Assembly: GCA_037954235.1 (NCBI GenBank)
Contig: JBBMOA010000019.1
Span: 13,769,305 to 13,833,304 of the forward strand
Reading direction: 5' to 3'
Length of the DNA: 64,000 nucleotides
Origin: Aulostomus chinensis
Taxonomy: Eukaryota; Chordata; Actinopteri; Syngnathiformes; Aulostomidae
The notes under the pieces were generated by a model. The model was not told the origin of the DNA. It did not search any database and saw only the letters and a program-made list of their open reading frames with translations. Positions 22,928 through 35,608 of this stretch are shown piece after piece. Position numbers and translations under genes: made by a program. How positions within the stretch are numbered: position 1 is the first letter of the stretch; each line of letters opens with the position of its first letter.

Positions 22928-24579
22928 AAGCACAGATAGCATCAACGAAAAGATCATGGAGGGCAGTGATGGCGCTCTGAGGATTTTTCAGCCGATTAAA
23001 GAGAATTTACACAAGTAATGAAGCGTACATTAAATTTTCAAGACTGGGGAATGGATCAGTTAACTCTGTGGATGTGGGTCACATGTAGATGGCTTGAAGA
23101 CAGAACACAGCTGGGCTATGTACTAAAAACTAGGAATGAACTGTCCCACTTTCACAGAGGTAATACGTGCCTTCACTGCTGCCTGGTTTTGGAGTGCTGT
23201 GGGACGCTTGAATGCAGAATCGCAGCAAAAGGAACTGTTTAAATCTTATGAGTCATCAAGTATGCAAACAGTAAGTGCGATTCAAACTATTTATGGTTTT
23301 CAATACACAATACGGCATTCAGTGCACATTGAATACTTTGAGCAGATTTTAATCTCGCACACTGAAAACTGTAATTGTAATCATTGCAATCATGATACTG
23401 TAAGAAACATCCACAGTGCAGAAACTCACTTTAAACTAAGGATTATTGACAGAAATCAGATGAAAGTTTGGCCTATTTATTGGTACTGCATATGTTGGGA
23501 CTGTGGAAATGCTGACGTATACACAATATACAACAAGCCAAATTGCTACAATCGGTGGCTATGTTAAACTTTTTAATTCAAACCAAAAAAGGCAAAGCTA
23601 TTGCTAAGGGTGCCTTGGCAGTACAACGAGATGTTATGAACCACGTTTGATGATATTTAAGGTCTGAAATCAGAAAAGGAAATGAGCAAGGTAGTGTGAC
23701 AAGAGGGCAAACACCTCACTTTCCTGCAGAACCAGAAAATGTTGTGTGCTGTATTGAAAGAACTGAAGCTGCTAGTGCAAGTTTACTCTGTTTAAATCTG
23801 TGATTAACTGCAGCATGAGAGGGGGGATGCAGATGGCCGGGTCTCCAGTATTTAATCATGCGTTATAGATATAGAGACACTGAACAAATTATGACACCAG
23901 ACTCTAATACTCCACCAGTACCATATTATCACACTTCAAATGAGAGGAATGTACAGCCTGGTGCACTTTTAGCAAGTTCTTTGAGTTCTTTCCCTGTTGT
24001 GTTTAAATAGCTGTGGTGTGATCAGCATGTTGATTTTTTTGTTTGTTTGTTAGTTTTTTTTCTCAGCATTTTCTGTCTAAAAGTTATCGAGCAGTACCAA
24101 AAACTGAGCGAACAAGGAAACAAACTGCTTCACCAACTTACAAGGTCATGTGTCAAATTTATTTAAAATGCTGTGAAGGAAATATAAAGGTGATCTGAGA
24201 GTCCTTGACGGGGTGTTATTGTGCCCCTCCAAAAAAATACTTTTTTTTTTAACGTTCCACATGGCCAGTTGTAAAACCATGGCTGAAACAACAAAATAAT
24301 CCTGCACTTGTCCAGCAGATTTATAAGGACAGGAGAGCTCTAAACTAATGCTCCAATTTCACATACCTGGATTCACTAATTCATACAATATAAGAGTATG
24401 TTCCAACACCTAGATGTTATCAATATCTGCATGGTATACATAAATAGCTGCAAAGAAAGCAAAAGGCTTTTATCAAACTCAATCACAGACCGTTAGCTTG
24501 TTTTTACTAGCACACGGTCCTCTGTCTACCTGCAGCAAAAGTTCCCAATGTACTCCAGGGAAGGTGGATGGCCCCTTAC

Positions 24580-25595
24580 AAAGGGCCATTTAGTCTCTGT
24601 ACCACAGAATGAGAGTCTGGTTTGCGTTGCCGGCAGTAAGTTGGACTTGTTCCCAGTGAGGGTTGGACTCTGCCAAGGCTGCCCTTTGTCACCGGGTCTG
24701 TTCATGACTTTTATGGACAGAATTTCTAGGTGTAGCCAGGTGATGGAGGGGGTTGAGTTCAGTGGCAGGAGGATGTTGTCTCTGCTTTTTGCAGATGATG
24801 TTGTCCTCTTGGCTCCATCAAGCCATGACATCCAGCAGTTCGCAGCTGATTGTTAAGTGGCAGGGATGAGAATCAGCACCTCCAGATCTGAGGCCATGGT
24901 CCTCTACCGGAAAAGGGTGGCCTGCCCACTCCAGGTCAGTGGGGAGGTCCTGCCTCAGGGGGAGGAGTTAAAGTCTCTCAGGATCTTGTTCATGAGTGAG
25001 GGCAGGATGGCGCGGGAGACTGACAGGTGGATTGGGGTGGCATCTGCAGTGATGCGGGTGCTAAACCCGTCCTTTGTGGTAAAGAGGGTGCCTAGTCAAA
25101 AGCAAGGCTCTCAATTTACCGATAAATCTACGTTCCAACCCTCACCTATGGTCATGAGCTTTGGGTAATGACCGTAAGAACAAGATAGCGAGTACAAGCG
25201 GCCAAATGAGTTTCCTCCGCAAGGTGGCTGGGCTCTCCCATAGAGATAGGGTGAGAAGCTCAGTCATCCGGGAGGGAGTCAGAGTAAAGCTGCTGCTCCT
25301 CCACGTCGAGACGAGTCAGTTGAGGGGGTTCGGGCATCTGGTGAGGATGCCTCCTGGACGCCTCCCTCGGGAGGTCTTCCAGGCATGTCTGACCAGGAGG
25401 AGGCCTCGGGGCCGACCCAGGACACACTGGAGGGATTATATCCCTGGCTGGCTTGGGAATGCCTCGGGATTCCCCCGGTAGGGCTGGTGGAAGTGGCTGG
25501 GGAGAGAACGGTCTGGGCTTTCTTACTGAGGCTGCTGCTCTTGTGCTTCAGACCCGGATAAGTGGAGGATGATGACGATGACAACAACGACTTTA
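24580..25595 (+). mobile_element. Rex3-like non-LTR retrotransposon (RTE clade), 5'-truncated
   Basis: The sequence encodes the later part of a LINE reverse transcriptase and C-terminal region, and ends in GGATAAGTGGAGGATGATGACGATG-type tail repeats (about 25555-25585). The bases around 24674-24694 encoding QGCPLSP closely match the conserved site I recall from Rex3 surveys. The GATG-like tail is also a Rex3 trait. The 5' part (endonuclease and early RT) is absent, as usual for target-primed LINE copies. Clade assignment rests on memory. Confidence 0.82.
24596..25482 (+). pseudogene. Rex3-like reverse transcriptase, broken
   Basis: This would copy LINE RNA into DNA at the target. Frames read LVCVAGSKLDLFPVRVGL, QGCPLSPGLFMTFMDRISR, then SLLFADDVVLLAPSS (FADD active-site box at about 24789-24800) and a TAA stop at 24854-24856. 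The reading continues in the same frame with MRISTSRSEAMVLYRK and RMARETDRWIGVASAVM. After a frameshift near 25100-25190 come QMSFLRKVAGLSHRDRVRSS, GFGHLVRMPPGRLPREVF and RRRPRGRPRTHWRDYIPGW, the usual C-terminal end of this family. At least one stop and one or more frameshifts make it inactive. Confidence 0.85.
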
Positions 25596-26071
25596 TGTCC
25601 AACATTCAGTGTGAAAGAACCAGTATCGCCTTTATTTAAGAAGGCTGCGGAAGAAGTGTGTAGTGTTTGTGAGTGACAGGTAAAAACACACAAAGGCATT
25701 TGACGTTTCAGTACTGTGTGAAGTGTCGATGAAGGTAATTTCTCTCTATCTGACTTTTTTTTTTTGTTGTTTTAATGACCATGACTGACTGACTGTGAGT
25801 CACAGCATGCATGGTTGAGTGAATGTGTGCAAAAGCAAAATAAAACCTCCAAGCAGATACAGAGAATAAAAGAGAGGGGAGAAAAAAAATACCACATTTG
25901 AAAAAAAACAAAAAACAAGTTAACGTGAAGATGGAAGGGAAGGGCCTCTGATGAGGTGCCTTGAGTCTTAAGATCTACTCATTCTCATGAGAGCCGCCTG
26001 TTGTGCGGCCTTGTAAACATCAAACCAAACCACTGCCTATGATTTCACACACCACAAGATGAAGATGCATG

Positions 26072-26115
<44 letters not shown>

Positions 26116-29100
26116 TGAAGGAAAAACCTCTATGTGACGCCGCTGCTGTAAAGAATGAGTAAGGACAATGTGACCAACTGTGTATCTGCATTTCATGGAT
26201 GTGTGTTTCAGCTGTATTGCCTGTATTTAAAGAAGTGTTGCATTGTAGGTAGAGCAATTTATTCGCTTCGGTGCCCATTTTGCTTGTTTACTGTTCTGTA
26301 AAAACTCATTTCAAATAGAGTCGATTTCAAAACACTGTCTCAAAATGACCACAAGTGCGACGTCACAAAACTTTTAAGAGTGGCCTTCAGAAGTCTTTGA
26401 GTATTTCATAGTTAAATCCTGATTTGGGAGGTTTAAAATGTTACACTGAAAATATAATCAGTTAAAGCAGACTGACGTGCAATGTGTAAGAAGAAGTAAC
26501 CGAAATTACAACTGAAACCATCTCAGAGGGGCAAAATCCTCCTCTCAGGATATTTTAGTCGTGTGATGGATTCCTTGTCAGAAGTAAATATAAGAGCTCA
26601 ACATGCGTGATGGTGGGACAGCTCACATGTTTGCTGAGTACATGCCGAGCTAAGCAAATCAATTCATGACCAAAAAAGGGGACAGTTTTCCTTTTCAAAG
26701 TTCACGAGTGGATTTAACTGCCATATAATGTTGGATTACAAATATGGTACAAGGAGTAGATTAACATAGACTTGAAAAGATTACATGATTACACGATTAT
26801 GTTTGGCAAATAGAATATTAGATGAATAAGTACAATAGTTGAAAAATTCAATAAAAAGGATATTTGAATGATAATGAACATAGAGTCAAACAGAAAAGTG
26901 AATCAAGGTAAATTATTCTGAACATAGAAGGTAAGGTGAAAGGTCTGGTCCACTTTACTGGATGAAATCAGGTTCACTCTTCTGTAACTCGCCAGATGTT
27001 AACTTGCTGAGAGGATGGAGTGGGATGAAGTGAAGGGATTTTTAGAAGCAGTGAAACAGGTTTTTTCATCATCCTTTCCCAGTAGGAGGGAAAACAGGAA
27101 AGAGGAGCATTATTGTTCATTTACTGGTCCCAGCGTCCTGCTGTATTTTCAATTATCTTCACCTACTAATTCATGACTGATTATTGTTACTGTTGGAATT
27201 GTGTTCAATGTTACATAACGAGGCTGCAGTAAACCAAACTGTCAAAGAGCACAAAGGTGAGAAGTTTGTATTCCAGAGCTGTGTGTTTGAACGGTGGGGA
27301 TGATGGATCAGTGACGTGTCTCATGTTACTTCATGGAAGGTTCATGGTCCAGCGTGAGCTATGGAATCTACATTAGTCGGTGAAACCTCACCGCCGCTGA
27401 TATCAGATACGCAAACGACGTCAGCACCAGCCCATGTTCCAACTCTAAGATGGTTTACCAGTTCCACATGTTAGAGCTGCACAATGTGGTAAAATGTTTG
27501 ATTGTGACTGTTTTGACTGACACTCCAATAGCAGTATGATCCAGGATGTTCCAGGGAATGTTAACTTTGAAGTAGTAATTCTAATTTTAATTGGAAAAGC
27601 CATTAAAATCAGAATTTTGGAAGAATGTGTATGTGGTTGTTTGTAGAGAATCTGCTTTATGGGGAGGACATCTCTGCACTACCACAATATTTAAATTAAA
27701 ATGGTATCAAATCACAATTAATCTTTGCTTTGTAATGCACCTTTCTGTGATTTGAAAATTCCAGTAGTGCAAAATGCAATTTGGCATAGCTTTAGATTAA
27801 TTATAAGCCCTAATTCTAGCTAGGTACTATATGTGACTCTTGCATAAACAGACATAGATGTGTTCAGCTGGCATTTATTCTCCTGTGTCCATAATAATGC
27901 GGTGCCAAATAATGTTGAAAGATATATCTCTTGAAATATAACAAAAAAGCTGAATTATAAAAGGAAAAATAATCTCCATCTTTACATCTGTAGCCCAGCT
28001 CCTTCTCTGCTCCCATCTCCTTATCTCCCCCTCCCACACTGGCTCAGTGTTGCTCCAGCACTTCTTGACATGAGGTCAGTCAGTGAACATGATTTGAATC
28101 AGCCTTCAACAAAACAGAATCACCAGGGAAAGACGGAGGAAGCGGACTGGAAAGATAGAAGATTAAATAGAAAAGAGCAACAAGTTAAGGAGAGCGGTGA
28201 TGGATGGAGATGGACACACAAAACTGAGCTCGTGAGCTGCTCTGTCTTATCGGTCAAAGAGTCAGATACACAATAGGCAGAGTCGGTGTCAGAGACGAAC
28301 AAAGATAGTGAGTGATTGTCCGACAAAAAGAGGTGCTGGAGATGGATGTGATGCAACATGATGAAAAGATAACAGACACGGGGACATACTGTATATGCCT
28401 CAGAGGAGTGGACGTCCAGGGCACAGAGGGAGCGACAGTGACGGCAGCTGATGCTCTCGATAAGATCAAAAATGATGCACGCGAATTATCATACATCTAC
28501 AATACGTTTTTCAAGTTGTTGCACGTTGAGACAATTTGGAAGATATTCTGCTAATGCCTTTGCATTCATAGCACATCATGTGAACACATGACTGTTAGAT
28601 ATTTCCACTTTTCTAATTACCTATTGACACATTGATACTCTACTTTTATTTCAATTACCTCTACAGGAGGCACACAGGTTAATTTGGTGGTGTCTGCATT
28701 TCTTTCTGTTAGTGAGATTACACATTTGGTGGAAGACGCATAATTGGCCAAGAAAGAATCGATTTCATTTTGGGGCAGGTCAGTCATTATGCCACCTGGT
28801 AACAAAAGGAAACACCGTTTATCTAAAAAAAACAAAACACATTTAAAGTCGTCCTTGCAGATCGACAGGAGCCATCTCAACTTTGGTCAGAAACACCTGA
28901 AGAGTTTGTTGATGGGTTAGTGTGAAGACTGACAATTTTGATATCTCACATCATAACAGACAGCAGCAGCTGGACTGAACATTGTCACATCTTTCCCAAA
29001 CTTCGCACATTTAATGAGAGTCTCAGCCTGAGGACGTCCGCGATCTGCTGTTCTAGTCACAGTGACAACGGGTGGTACCAGGAAGTGACCCTGACATGCG

Positions 29101-30787
29101 AAGCATTTCATTTCCGTCAAAATGACAGCGTGTTTTCTGCATGATGTGCAGCAACATAATAGCGTGTTCTCCAGCGCCTCCTAGTGAACACACAATGTGA
29201 TATTTGCACCACACCACTTGTGCAGCATTAGTCTGCTCCTTCATGCAAAATCCAAGTGTTATCAGATTGCACCACCCTCTTGTTCTAAAGAAAACCTTCA
29301 GACATGAGTCAGCCTGCTTGATGGTGCTTTAATTCGGGCCTGAGCATGGAGGTTCACCTTGGGATAGGTGTTCTGTCTGAGGCACGCAGACGAAGTAGAA
29401 ACATCATTTTAATACCAGTTACAGCTACAATACAGCAATACAATACATTTTGTTGTCTGAAATTCTTTCCAACATAATCTTTTTTCTTAAGTTGTTAGAT
29501 TGTGAAAATTCCCTCTTTACAACTGAATTACAGATAACACCCACAACCAGATTGTTTCATGAAATACATATAAACAAAGATGAACTAGAAGGCTGAATTT
29601 GTCATAAGGTTGGGAGATTGTATTCTGACGGTTCAGCCTCACAGACTCAAAATTTGCTCTACGGTTAAATTATGCAGGTGCAAAGGTTATGTAGTTAGCA
29701 TTAATTAGGGGGAGTTAAAATGTGGCACTGGTAATGATATTGATTATGTAACATTATTAAATTCCTCATCTGTGGATTAAGTGTAGCACTGTTTCCCTGA
29801 GCTGGGCTACTTTTAATTATGGGATGCAGTTCAATGCGTGGCTGTAAACACTGTCTGCTACCATATTACCAGCTCTGTGTTGAGCAGAGCTTTGAGGCCG
29901 ACAGCTCGACTGTTTTCTTTACACTGCAACCCTGCAGACGGCTGGGGCTCAGTGAGCAACCAGCCACATATTCTACCCTTGCAAAGGCCCAGACGGTTGA
30001 TGTCTTGCCTGTATAGCATGTAATTGCTTATTTATCACACTCTGAGGAAATGTGTGTTTGAGAGAATGGTTGACTGAATTTTTAGCATTAATACTTTCTA
30101 TGTTCAGACAGAAAACAATAAGGTTAAGAACACCAAGGAATTAAAACTCCTGTGAGCACATGATATCAGCAGAGGAGGCGATCCAGACACCAGCGAAACT
30201 GGTGAAATATGCTCATCCTGCTGCTGACGGACAGAACTGGACATGCGGTACGCTGAATTGGTCCACGGGGATCGAACGACTGCCCAAAGTACATTTGTTA
30301 GCATCCCTTCATTTACCTCGAGAGATAAAGTGTCGATGGGTTACTGACACTCCCACTGAGCTGATGTCTATGTAACATCGGCACATAGATCTGACGTATG
30401 TGAGTTTAAATCTGTTTGAAGAATCCGGAAGTGTAATTATGAATGCACATTTTTAACCATAAACTGTAGGTCATGCATTCATATGTTTTTTATTCTTCTT
30501 AAACAACTCATATAGGGCTTTCCCAATGACAGGGAACAGGTTCAGTACGCATTTGCTAACCTTATTTTGAAGCCTTCTCAACAATAATTTATTGATACTG
30601 AACCCCAAACCAGATTGGCGGTGCGCAATAAAAAAATACTTTATTTTCTTGAGTTGTGTGGTCCAATGCGCCATAACTGAGTTTCAGTTGTTCTGGTTTG
30701 TATTTTAGTTAACATAATTAATTTACTTAATTAACGCAAATGTTTTATTACCATTGCACTATTACAATAACACTATTACTGGTTGGG
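25596..30787. other. Non-coding stretch with CA repeat and possible old MITE
   Basis: No gene recognised. It holds a (CA)n run at 26076-26112. The piece from about 27472 to 27812 begins GAGCTGCACAATG and ends near TTATAAGCCCTAATT, resembling decayed copies of fish GGGCTGCACAAT-type hAT MITEs, but the ends are too eroded to prove it. 28070-30700 shows nothing definable. Confidence 0.5.
26076..26112. repeat. (AC)18 microsatellite
   Basis: Pure AC run; it creates the Cys/Val-rich segment of a spurious minus-strand ORF. Confidence 0.93.
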
Positions 30788-31038
30788 GGCAGCATGGCTC
30801 AGAGGTAGATTGGCCGTCTAGCAACTGCAGGGTAGCTGGTTCGATCCTCACTTCCCCCAGTGACCATGTCCAAGTGTCCTTGAGCAAGACACTGAACCCC
30901 TAATTACTCCTGATGGCCCTGCGATGGACTGGTGACCCGTCCAGCGTAAACCCCGCCTCTCACCCAATGTCAGCTGGGAGAGGCTCCAGCTCCCCCTTAA
31001 CAGATATAAGAAGGATAGAAAATGGATGGATGGATATG
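30788..31038 (+). mobile_element. tRNA-derived SINE, family B, with 10-bp target duplication
   Basis: The head carries TGGCTCAGAGGTAGA (A box, about 30795) and GGTTCGATCC (B box, 30838-30847), as in a tRNA. A CCATGTCCAAGTGTCCTTGA body follows, then the same tail as family A (GATGGACTGGTGACCCGTCC, ACCCAATGTCAGCTGGGA, GAAAATGGATGGATGG). ACTGGTTGGG is repeated at 30778-30787 and 31039-31048. It is not a tRNA gene: there is no cloverleaf beyond the two boxes, and a LINE-like tail follows. Confidence 0.88.
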
Positions 31039-31939
31039 ACTGGTTGGGACATAGGTGCACAGACCTGTACATTGTGCAATGCCCCCTATTGGTTATACAA
31101 AAGTAAAGCTCAAAACTGGTAAGAACTGGTGAAGTTTACTCCAAAAGAACAAGTGAAGATACCACTTCACCAGATCTAATGTGATCAACAGTCCATGTTT
31201 CATCCTTTTAGGGAACAGGTACTTAGTACCATGGCCAGGAACTAGAAACAACTTTTTCAACTGGACCTGATTGTGGTTTGCTGGTCTGTGCCAGGGTGCA
31301 CTACACTGTACACACTCATAAAAAGGAACTGGACTTTGAGATCTACTCTGATCTGGGTCTAGGTCTTAATGTGAAATCCCTCCGATATCCCCTGACAGTA
31401 CTGAGCAACAAGTCAGCCATCAGAGTGTGTAACACAAAGTCTTTGATACGGCTCCAAGGAATAACACCTTCAGTTTACATTTTATTCATAGTTCTTTAAA
31501 ATAAAGTTGAAAATCAATCCGTACTACATTCTCAGGTTTGTCAGGCTGTAATCGAAGAGTTCACACGTTCGCCACGCCTCTCTTGACACCCTCGTACACA
31601 TCGTTAGCAGTTATTAAATCACCCAGAGGTTGGTTTCTTCTTTTTCCTGCGACATTATCTGTGGAAAATAATTTGTTTTCTCTTTAATCCTGATCCCTGG
31701 TCACTGTAATCCAATTGTACATTAAGAACAACAGTTGGTAAAGATCTGTTTCATCTCTCAGCCTCTTCCTTCACACCCTTGTTCCTTCTCTTCCTTCACT
31801 TTTTCATTTTTATGTCTTCTGCTGTTCCTCATGGATTCTTTCTCCCTGCAGGTGATGCTTCATGTGTACTGGTAGGTTGTGATAAGAAGTAAGAGTGATA
31901 CAGCCTCATAAAAGGTGAGTAGAAAAAGAACGTGATCGT

Positions 31940-31981
31940 GAGAGAGAGAGAAAGAGAGGGAGAGAGAGAAAGAGAGAGAGA
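31940..31981. repeat. (GA)n-rich microsatellite
   Basis: GAGAGA units with AAAG and GGGA interruptions. Confidence 0.88.
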
Positions 31982-32685
31982 TGAAAACAAGAGTACTGTC
32001 AATAAACAGCATTCAGAATTTAACTCCACTGCTCCTAACATCCTCGACAGATAAAAGTCATTCCAACATCCTACAACACATCCTGTCAGATGGGGGAAAT
32101 TCTCTTCCCAATTACGCTAAAGGTCAAAGTTCACTCTACCATCTCCTCAGCTTCTATTTAAAGCTCCCCCTCACAACAAAACCTCCCTGTGTGTTCCCCC
32201 AGCGAACAGCTGCCGAGTCCTTCAACCTCCGCCTGACTGACAACAAAGGAGTCACTGGGAGGCTTTTAAACCTTTGACCCAACTGTCACTCAAAGTTCAG
32301 TCAAGTAGCAGGGGCCACTTCAGTATTTACATCGTTCCTTCATGACTCGGGGACAAGGGCAGTTCTTTACTTCCTGTCTGTTTAAAAGGTTGTGAGGCAG
32401 TATGCAGGAAAATCACAGTATTTTTTTCGGAGTCCCCTGGATCTGCCTCGCAGTGGGACTGACTGATAGGTACCAAAATTATTTGAATCATTCCACTACT
32501 GAGTATGGAAAGAATGAGCAGCAAAAGCACAATGTCATCTAAAGTCTGTCCAATAAAAGTGCCTCTATTTGCTACTGACAGGCTAAAATACTTTATCAAT
32601 CACTTCACCTCAAAAACACAGAAAAATGGAGGCCCAGGTGAAAAATAAATAGATAAACTGTCCTTTAAGTATATAATTTAAAGAT

Positions 32686-33380
32686 ATACTTCACTCAAAA
32701 ATTGTATTTTGCCTATCAAGTTCTCACAGATCGGTATTTTGAGCTAAAGATGTTCTTTTCACGCTTGCGTTACTTCTTTTGACTTTCAAAGCCCACTATT
32801 TGTTATACGCAACTTCTTCACTCTGGGTGAAAGGTTTCCACACTGAAGACTAGGAATGTGACAATTTGTCAACTGAATGACCGGCTGGCAACACATTGTC
32901 GTGTGGAAAACAAAAGTGCTAACCGTAAATCTTTTTTTTTCGGCTCTGGATTGTCTTGAATCAGTTCCTTGAACCGAATCACTTCTAGTGCAGTATGAAC
33001 AGCCTTCAAAATAAAAGCACCATTGTGTTTCTATGTCGATTTTTTTTTTTTTGCCAGAGCTGGCTTTGAGAGCTTGATTCTGAAAAATTCTGACGGGAAC
33101 ATCCTGCTATTCTGTTGCACGATGAGCAAAACCAAGTATCATGTTGCAGAAGACATGCTAGCATGTGTGTGGCGTTACTGTCAGTGCTTCTGTAAGCATG
33201 ACATGAACCAGTGACACAAGGCAGCCCGTTGTTGTGAACTGGACCTGACAGAATCAGATATTCTCCCATTACTTACTGGAAAGATGGAGGTGCAACATTA
33301 TCCTAAGTTCCTTAGAAGGAGCTTGTGAGAAAGTTGAACTTTCAGCTAAAATCGTAATGTTTGGGTAAGATTTTGTTGCA
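32686..33380. mobile_element. Possible MITE sharing an end with 63370-63850
   Basis: The left end contains TTCACTCAAAAATTGTATTT and TGCC, almost the same as the left end at 63374. A weakly similar reverse complement (CTTACCCAAACATTACGATT, read on the minus strand) occurs at about 33352-33375. The body differs from the other copy, so boundaries are tentative. Confidence 0.35.
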
Positions 33381-33395
33381 AAATAAAGCATTTGG

Positions 33396-33664
33396 GGGGC
33401 AGCATGGCTCAGAGGTAGAGTGGCCGTCTAGCAACTGAAGGGTCGCTGGTTCGATCCTCACTTCCCCCAGTGACCATGTCCAAGTGTCCTTGAGCAAGAT
33501 ACTGAACCCCTAATTGCTCCTGATGGCCCTGTGACGGACTGGCGACCTGTCCAGGGTGAACGCCGCCTCTCACCCAATGTCAGCTGTGATCGGCCCCACC
33601 CCCCTACTCCCACCCTTAAGGGATAAGAGGCATAGAAAATGGATGAATGGATGGATGGATGGAT
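33396..33664 (+). mobile_element. tRNA-derived SINE, family B, second copy
   Basis: Close relative of the copy at 30788-31038: GCAGCATGGCTCAGAGGTAG, then GGTTCGATCC, the CCATGTCCAAGTGTCCTTGA body, the ACTGGCGACCTGTCCAGGG tail and a (GGAT)n end at 33640-33664. Flanks share an imperfect duplication (AAAGCATTTG left, AAAACATTTT right). The GATGGATGGATGG tail is longer and cleaner than in the other copies. Confidence 0.85.
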
Positions 33665-34521
33665 AAAACATTTTGGTCATTTGAAAACACGTCATAACAG
33701 CAATGCCAAATGAGACACAAACCAACTCATGCAACTGGCACTTCTGAAATAAGCATATTATTTGCAGTCCAATATATTATCTGAAAACCTGTTATTCCCA
33801 TGGCTTTACATTTATCCTACCATATATCTTACAGGAGTATGACAAATAACGGGCTCAGATCTGAACACTGAATGGAATAGTATTACTTCAAAATGACAAA
33901 AAATGACTCCATAAAGGCTCAAATAAACAGTCTCATACATAATAAAATAACTCATTCACTAAAAAGATGCAGTCTGTGTCATGTCAATCAACTCCAAATC
34001 TCTCAGCCAAGGAGATTTCTCTAAACTCTCTGTAACATGCAGCGCTGATGCCATGATACCTCAGAACGAGCAGTAGTGGGAACAGCTTTCTATTTCATAT
34101 CAGCAGCTTATTCAGAGGAGTCATTTACTTAAAGTATTATACGGAGATGATATAACAGCAGGCAAAGGCAGCTTGTGTGATCAGAGTCAGGAGAAACCAA
34201 CGGCAGACTTTTTAAACCAGCGCAATGTTTGCCGAGGAAATGAAGGCTTCAGTCACACCTATGTGAAATGAGCAGGTGAGAGAAACTAGATCGAAGGAAA
34301 AAAAAAAATTGGTGGAGAGAAATGGAGCGTGATGTACAAGGATGGTTGCACAGCCTCCAAAACATAAGACACAAATACCTTCTGCCAGATTGCCAGACAG
34401 CAAAAAGTGAGAATTAAACTGAGCTTAGATGTTATCTTTTTTATTTTATCTGATGCATGTCCCTCACATGTTGTCTCACTTCTCACAAACAAACAACTTT
34501 TTTCCTCTTCTCTCTGTTTCA

Positions 34522-34525
<4 letters not shown>

Positions 34526-34557
<32 letters not shown>
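34526..34557. repeat. (GA)16 microsatellite
   Basis: Pure GA run. Confidence 0.93.
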
Positions 34558-34559
<2 letters not shown>

Positions 34560-35549
34560 CCTGCAGGTGAGCGACTGATCTACAGTCAGGATGAGAATGT
34601 GAAGAACACATCTTAGTGGTGGGAAGATATCCTCTATAAAAGTATTCTTAATCAAAGAGAAATTCCTGCAATTGTCCAGGTGCAGTTGAGACTTCTGAGT
34701 TTTCCAAATGGCATGAGAAATGCCCTGCAAAATATTTAAAGAACTTGGTGAGACTTTAACTTTCTCTCAAGCACAATAAACTAAATGTCAGCTAGCCAAC
34801 TACAGCTGACCAAAGAACTCAACGCCAACATTCGTAGGATGGGAAAGGTTTGGATGTGTTTATGTGTATGGATGTGCACTATGTTTTGTGGTTGGATCAT
34901 AAAACTCTTGTAAATTACCACAGCACTGTAAGCATAATAGACAGTGCGATCTCTTACAGCTGTAAGTTATAAAACTCATGTGATTAATGAGGCAGGTTTG
35001 CTCTCTTCATTGTTTTCAGATGAATTCTTTACACATGAGCTGATGATGTGTCACGGTTTGATGCAAAATTCATGCCGCGGATGTGACATCACTTAAAAAG
35101 GGGTTTTTGCATCAATAAAAAAAGGCAAAAATTTCCAAATATTTGAAGAGGAACTGATGACTTTTTTGATGAAAATGCGAGGATTCTGAAATTGGGTTCA
35201 GAGATTCTCATATTTTCGCGTCATTTACGTGATGCAAATTTTCTGGAGGGACTGAACCGCTCTCAACTTGGGTCTTTAGAGCTGGTCAGTCTCTCTACAA
35301 CCACATGTGTTGCCAACATTTTGGGAATGATGAATATAAAGAATATAAAAAGTCAAAAATCAGTCAGTCAATATGCGCCTAAATTGCAAATCCATGCCTT
35401 CAACCCAGAGGTCTCCTGTGTAGCTGGTTAGTGTGATATTGTGTGTTGAGTAGGACAGTGAAACAGTGGAACTGTGTGTGCACTACCCTAACGGCATATG
35501 TTGACCCCTGGGTCAAGCTTAATCTGAGATGTTCTTCCACTGTGTGCCT

Positions 35550-35608
35550 ATGTGTGTGTGTGTGTGTGTAGGAGAGAGAGAGAGCGAGAGAGAGAGAGAG
35601 AGAGAGAC
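35550..35608. repeat. Compound (TG)n(GA)n microsatellite
   Basis: A TG run (35550-35569) passes through AG into a GA run with one GCGA interruption, ending near 35608. Confidence 0.92.

Larger units (their letters stand above)
17199..24579. other. Non-coding DNA upstream of the propeptide exon, probably MMP17 first intron
   Basis: No exon could be supported here. The required MMP17 signal-peptide exon would need a Met, a hydrophobic core and a phase-0 donor on the minus strand. The minus-strand frame at 17161-17706 overlaps the exon in a different reading frame and has no signal peptide. Elements recognised are a SINE (18878-19258), CA and C runs and a pogo-type MITE (22405-22927). 19260-22400 and 22930-24570 hold nothing else I recognise. 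Confidence 0.6.
31039..33395. other. Non-coding stretch with GA repeat and one MITE end
   Basis: No gene recognised. It holds a GA-rich block (31940-31981) and a segment at about 32685-32720 that matches the end of the element at 63370-63850. The rest is AT-rich unique-looking sequence. Confidence 0.5.

Noticed and set aside
30788..30860. tRNA gene suggested by A- and B-box sequences
   Set aside because: No cloverleaf can be drawn, and the head is followed by a SINE body, tail and target duplication; the same head recurs at 33396.
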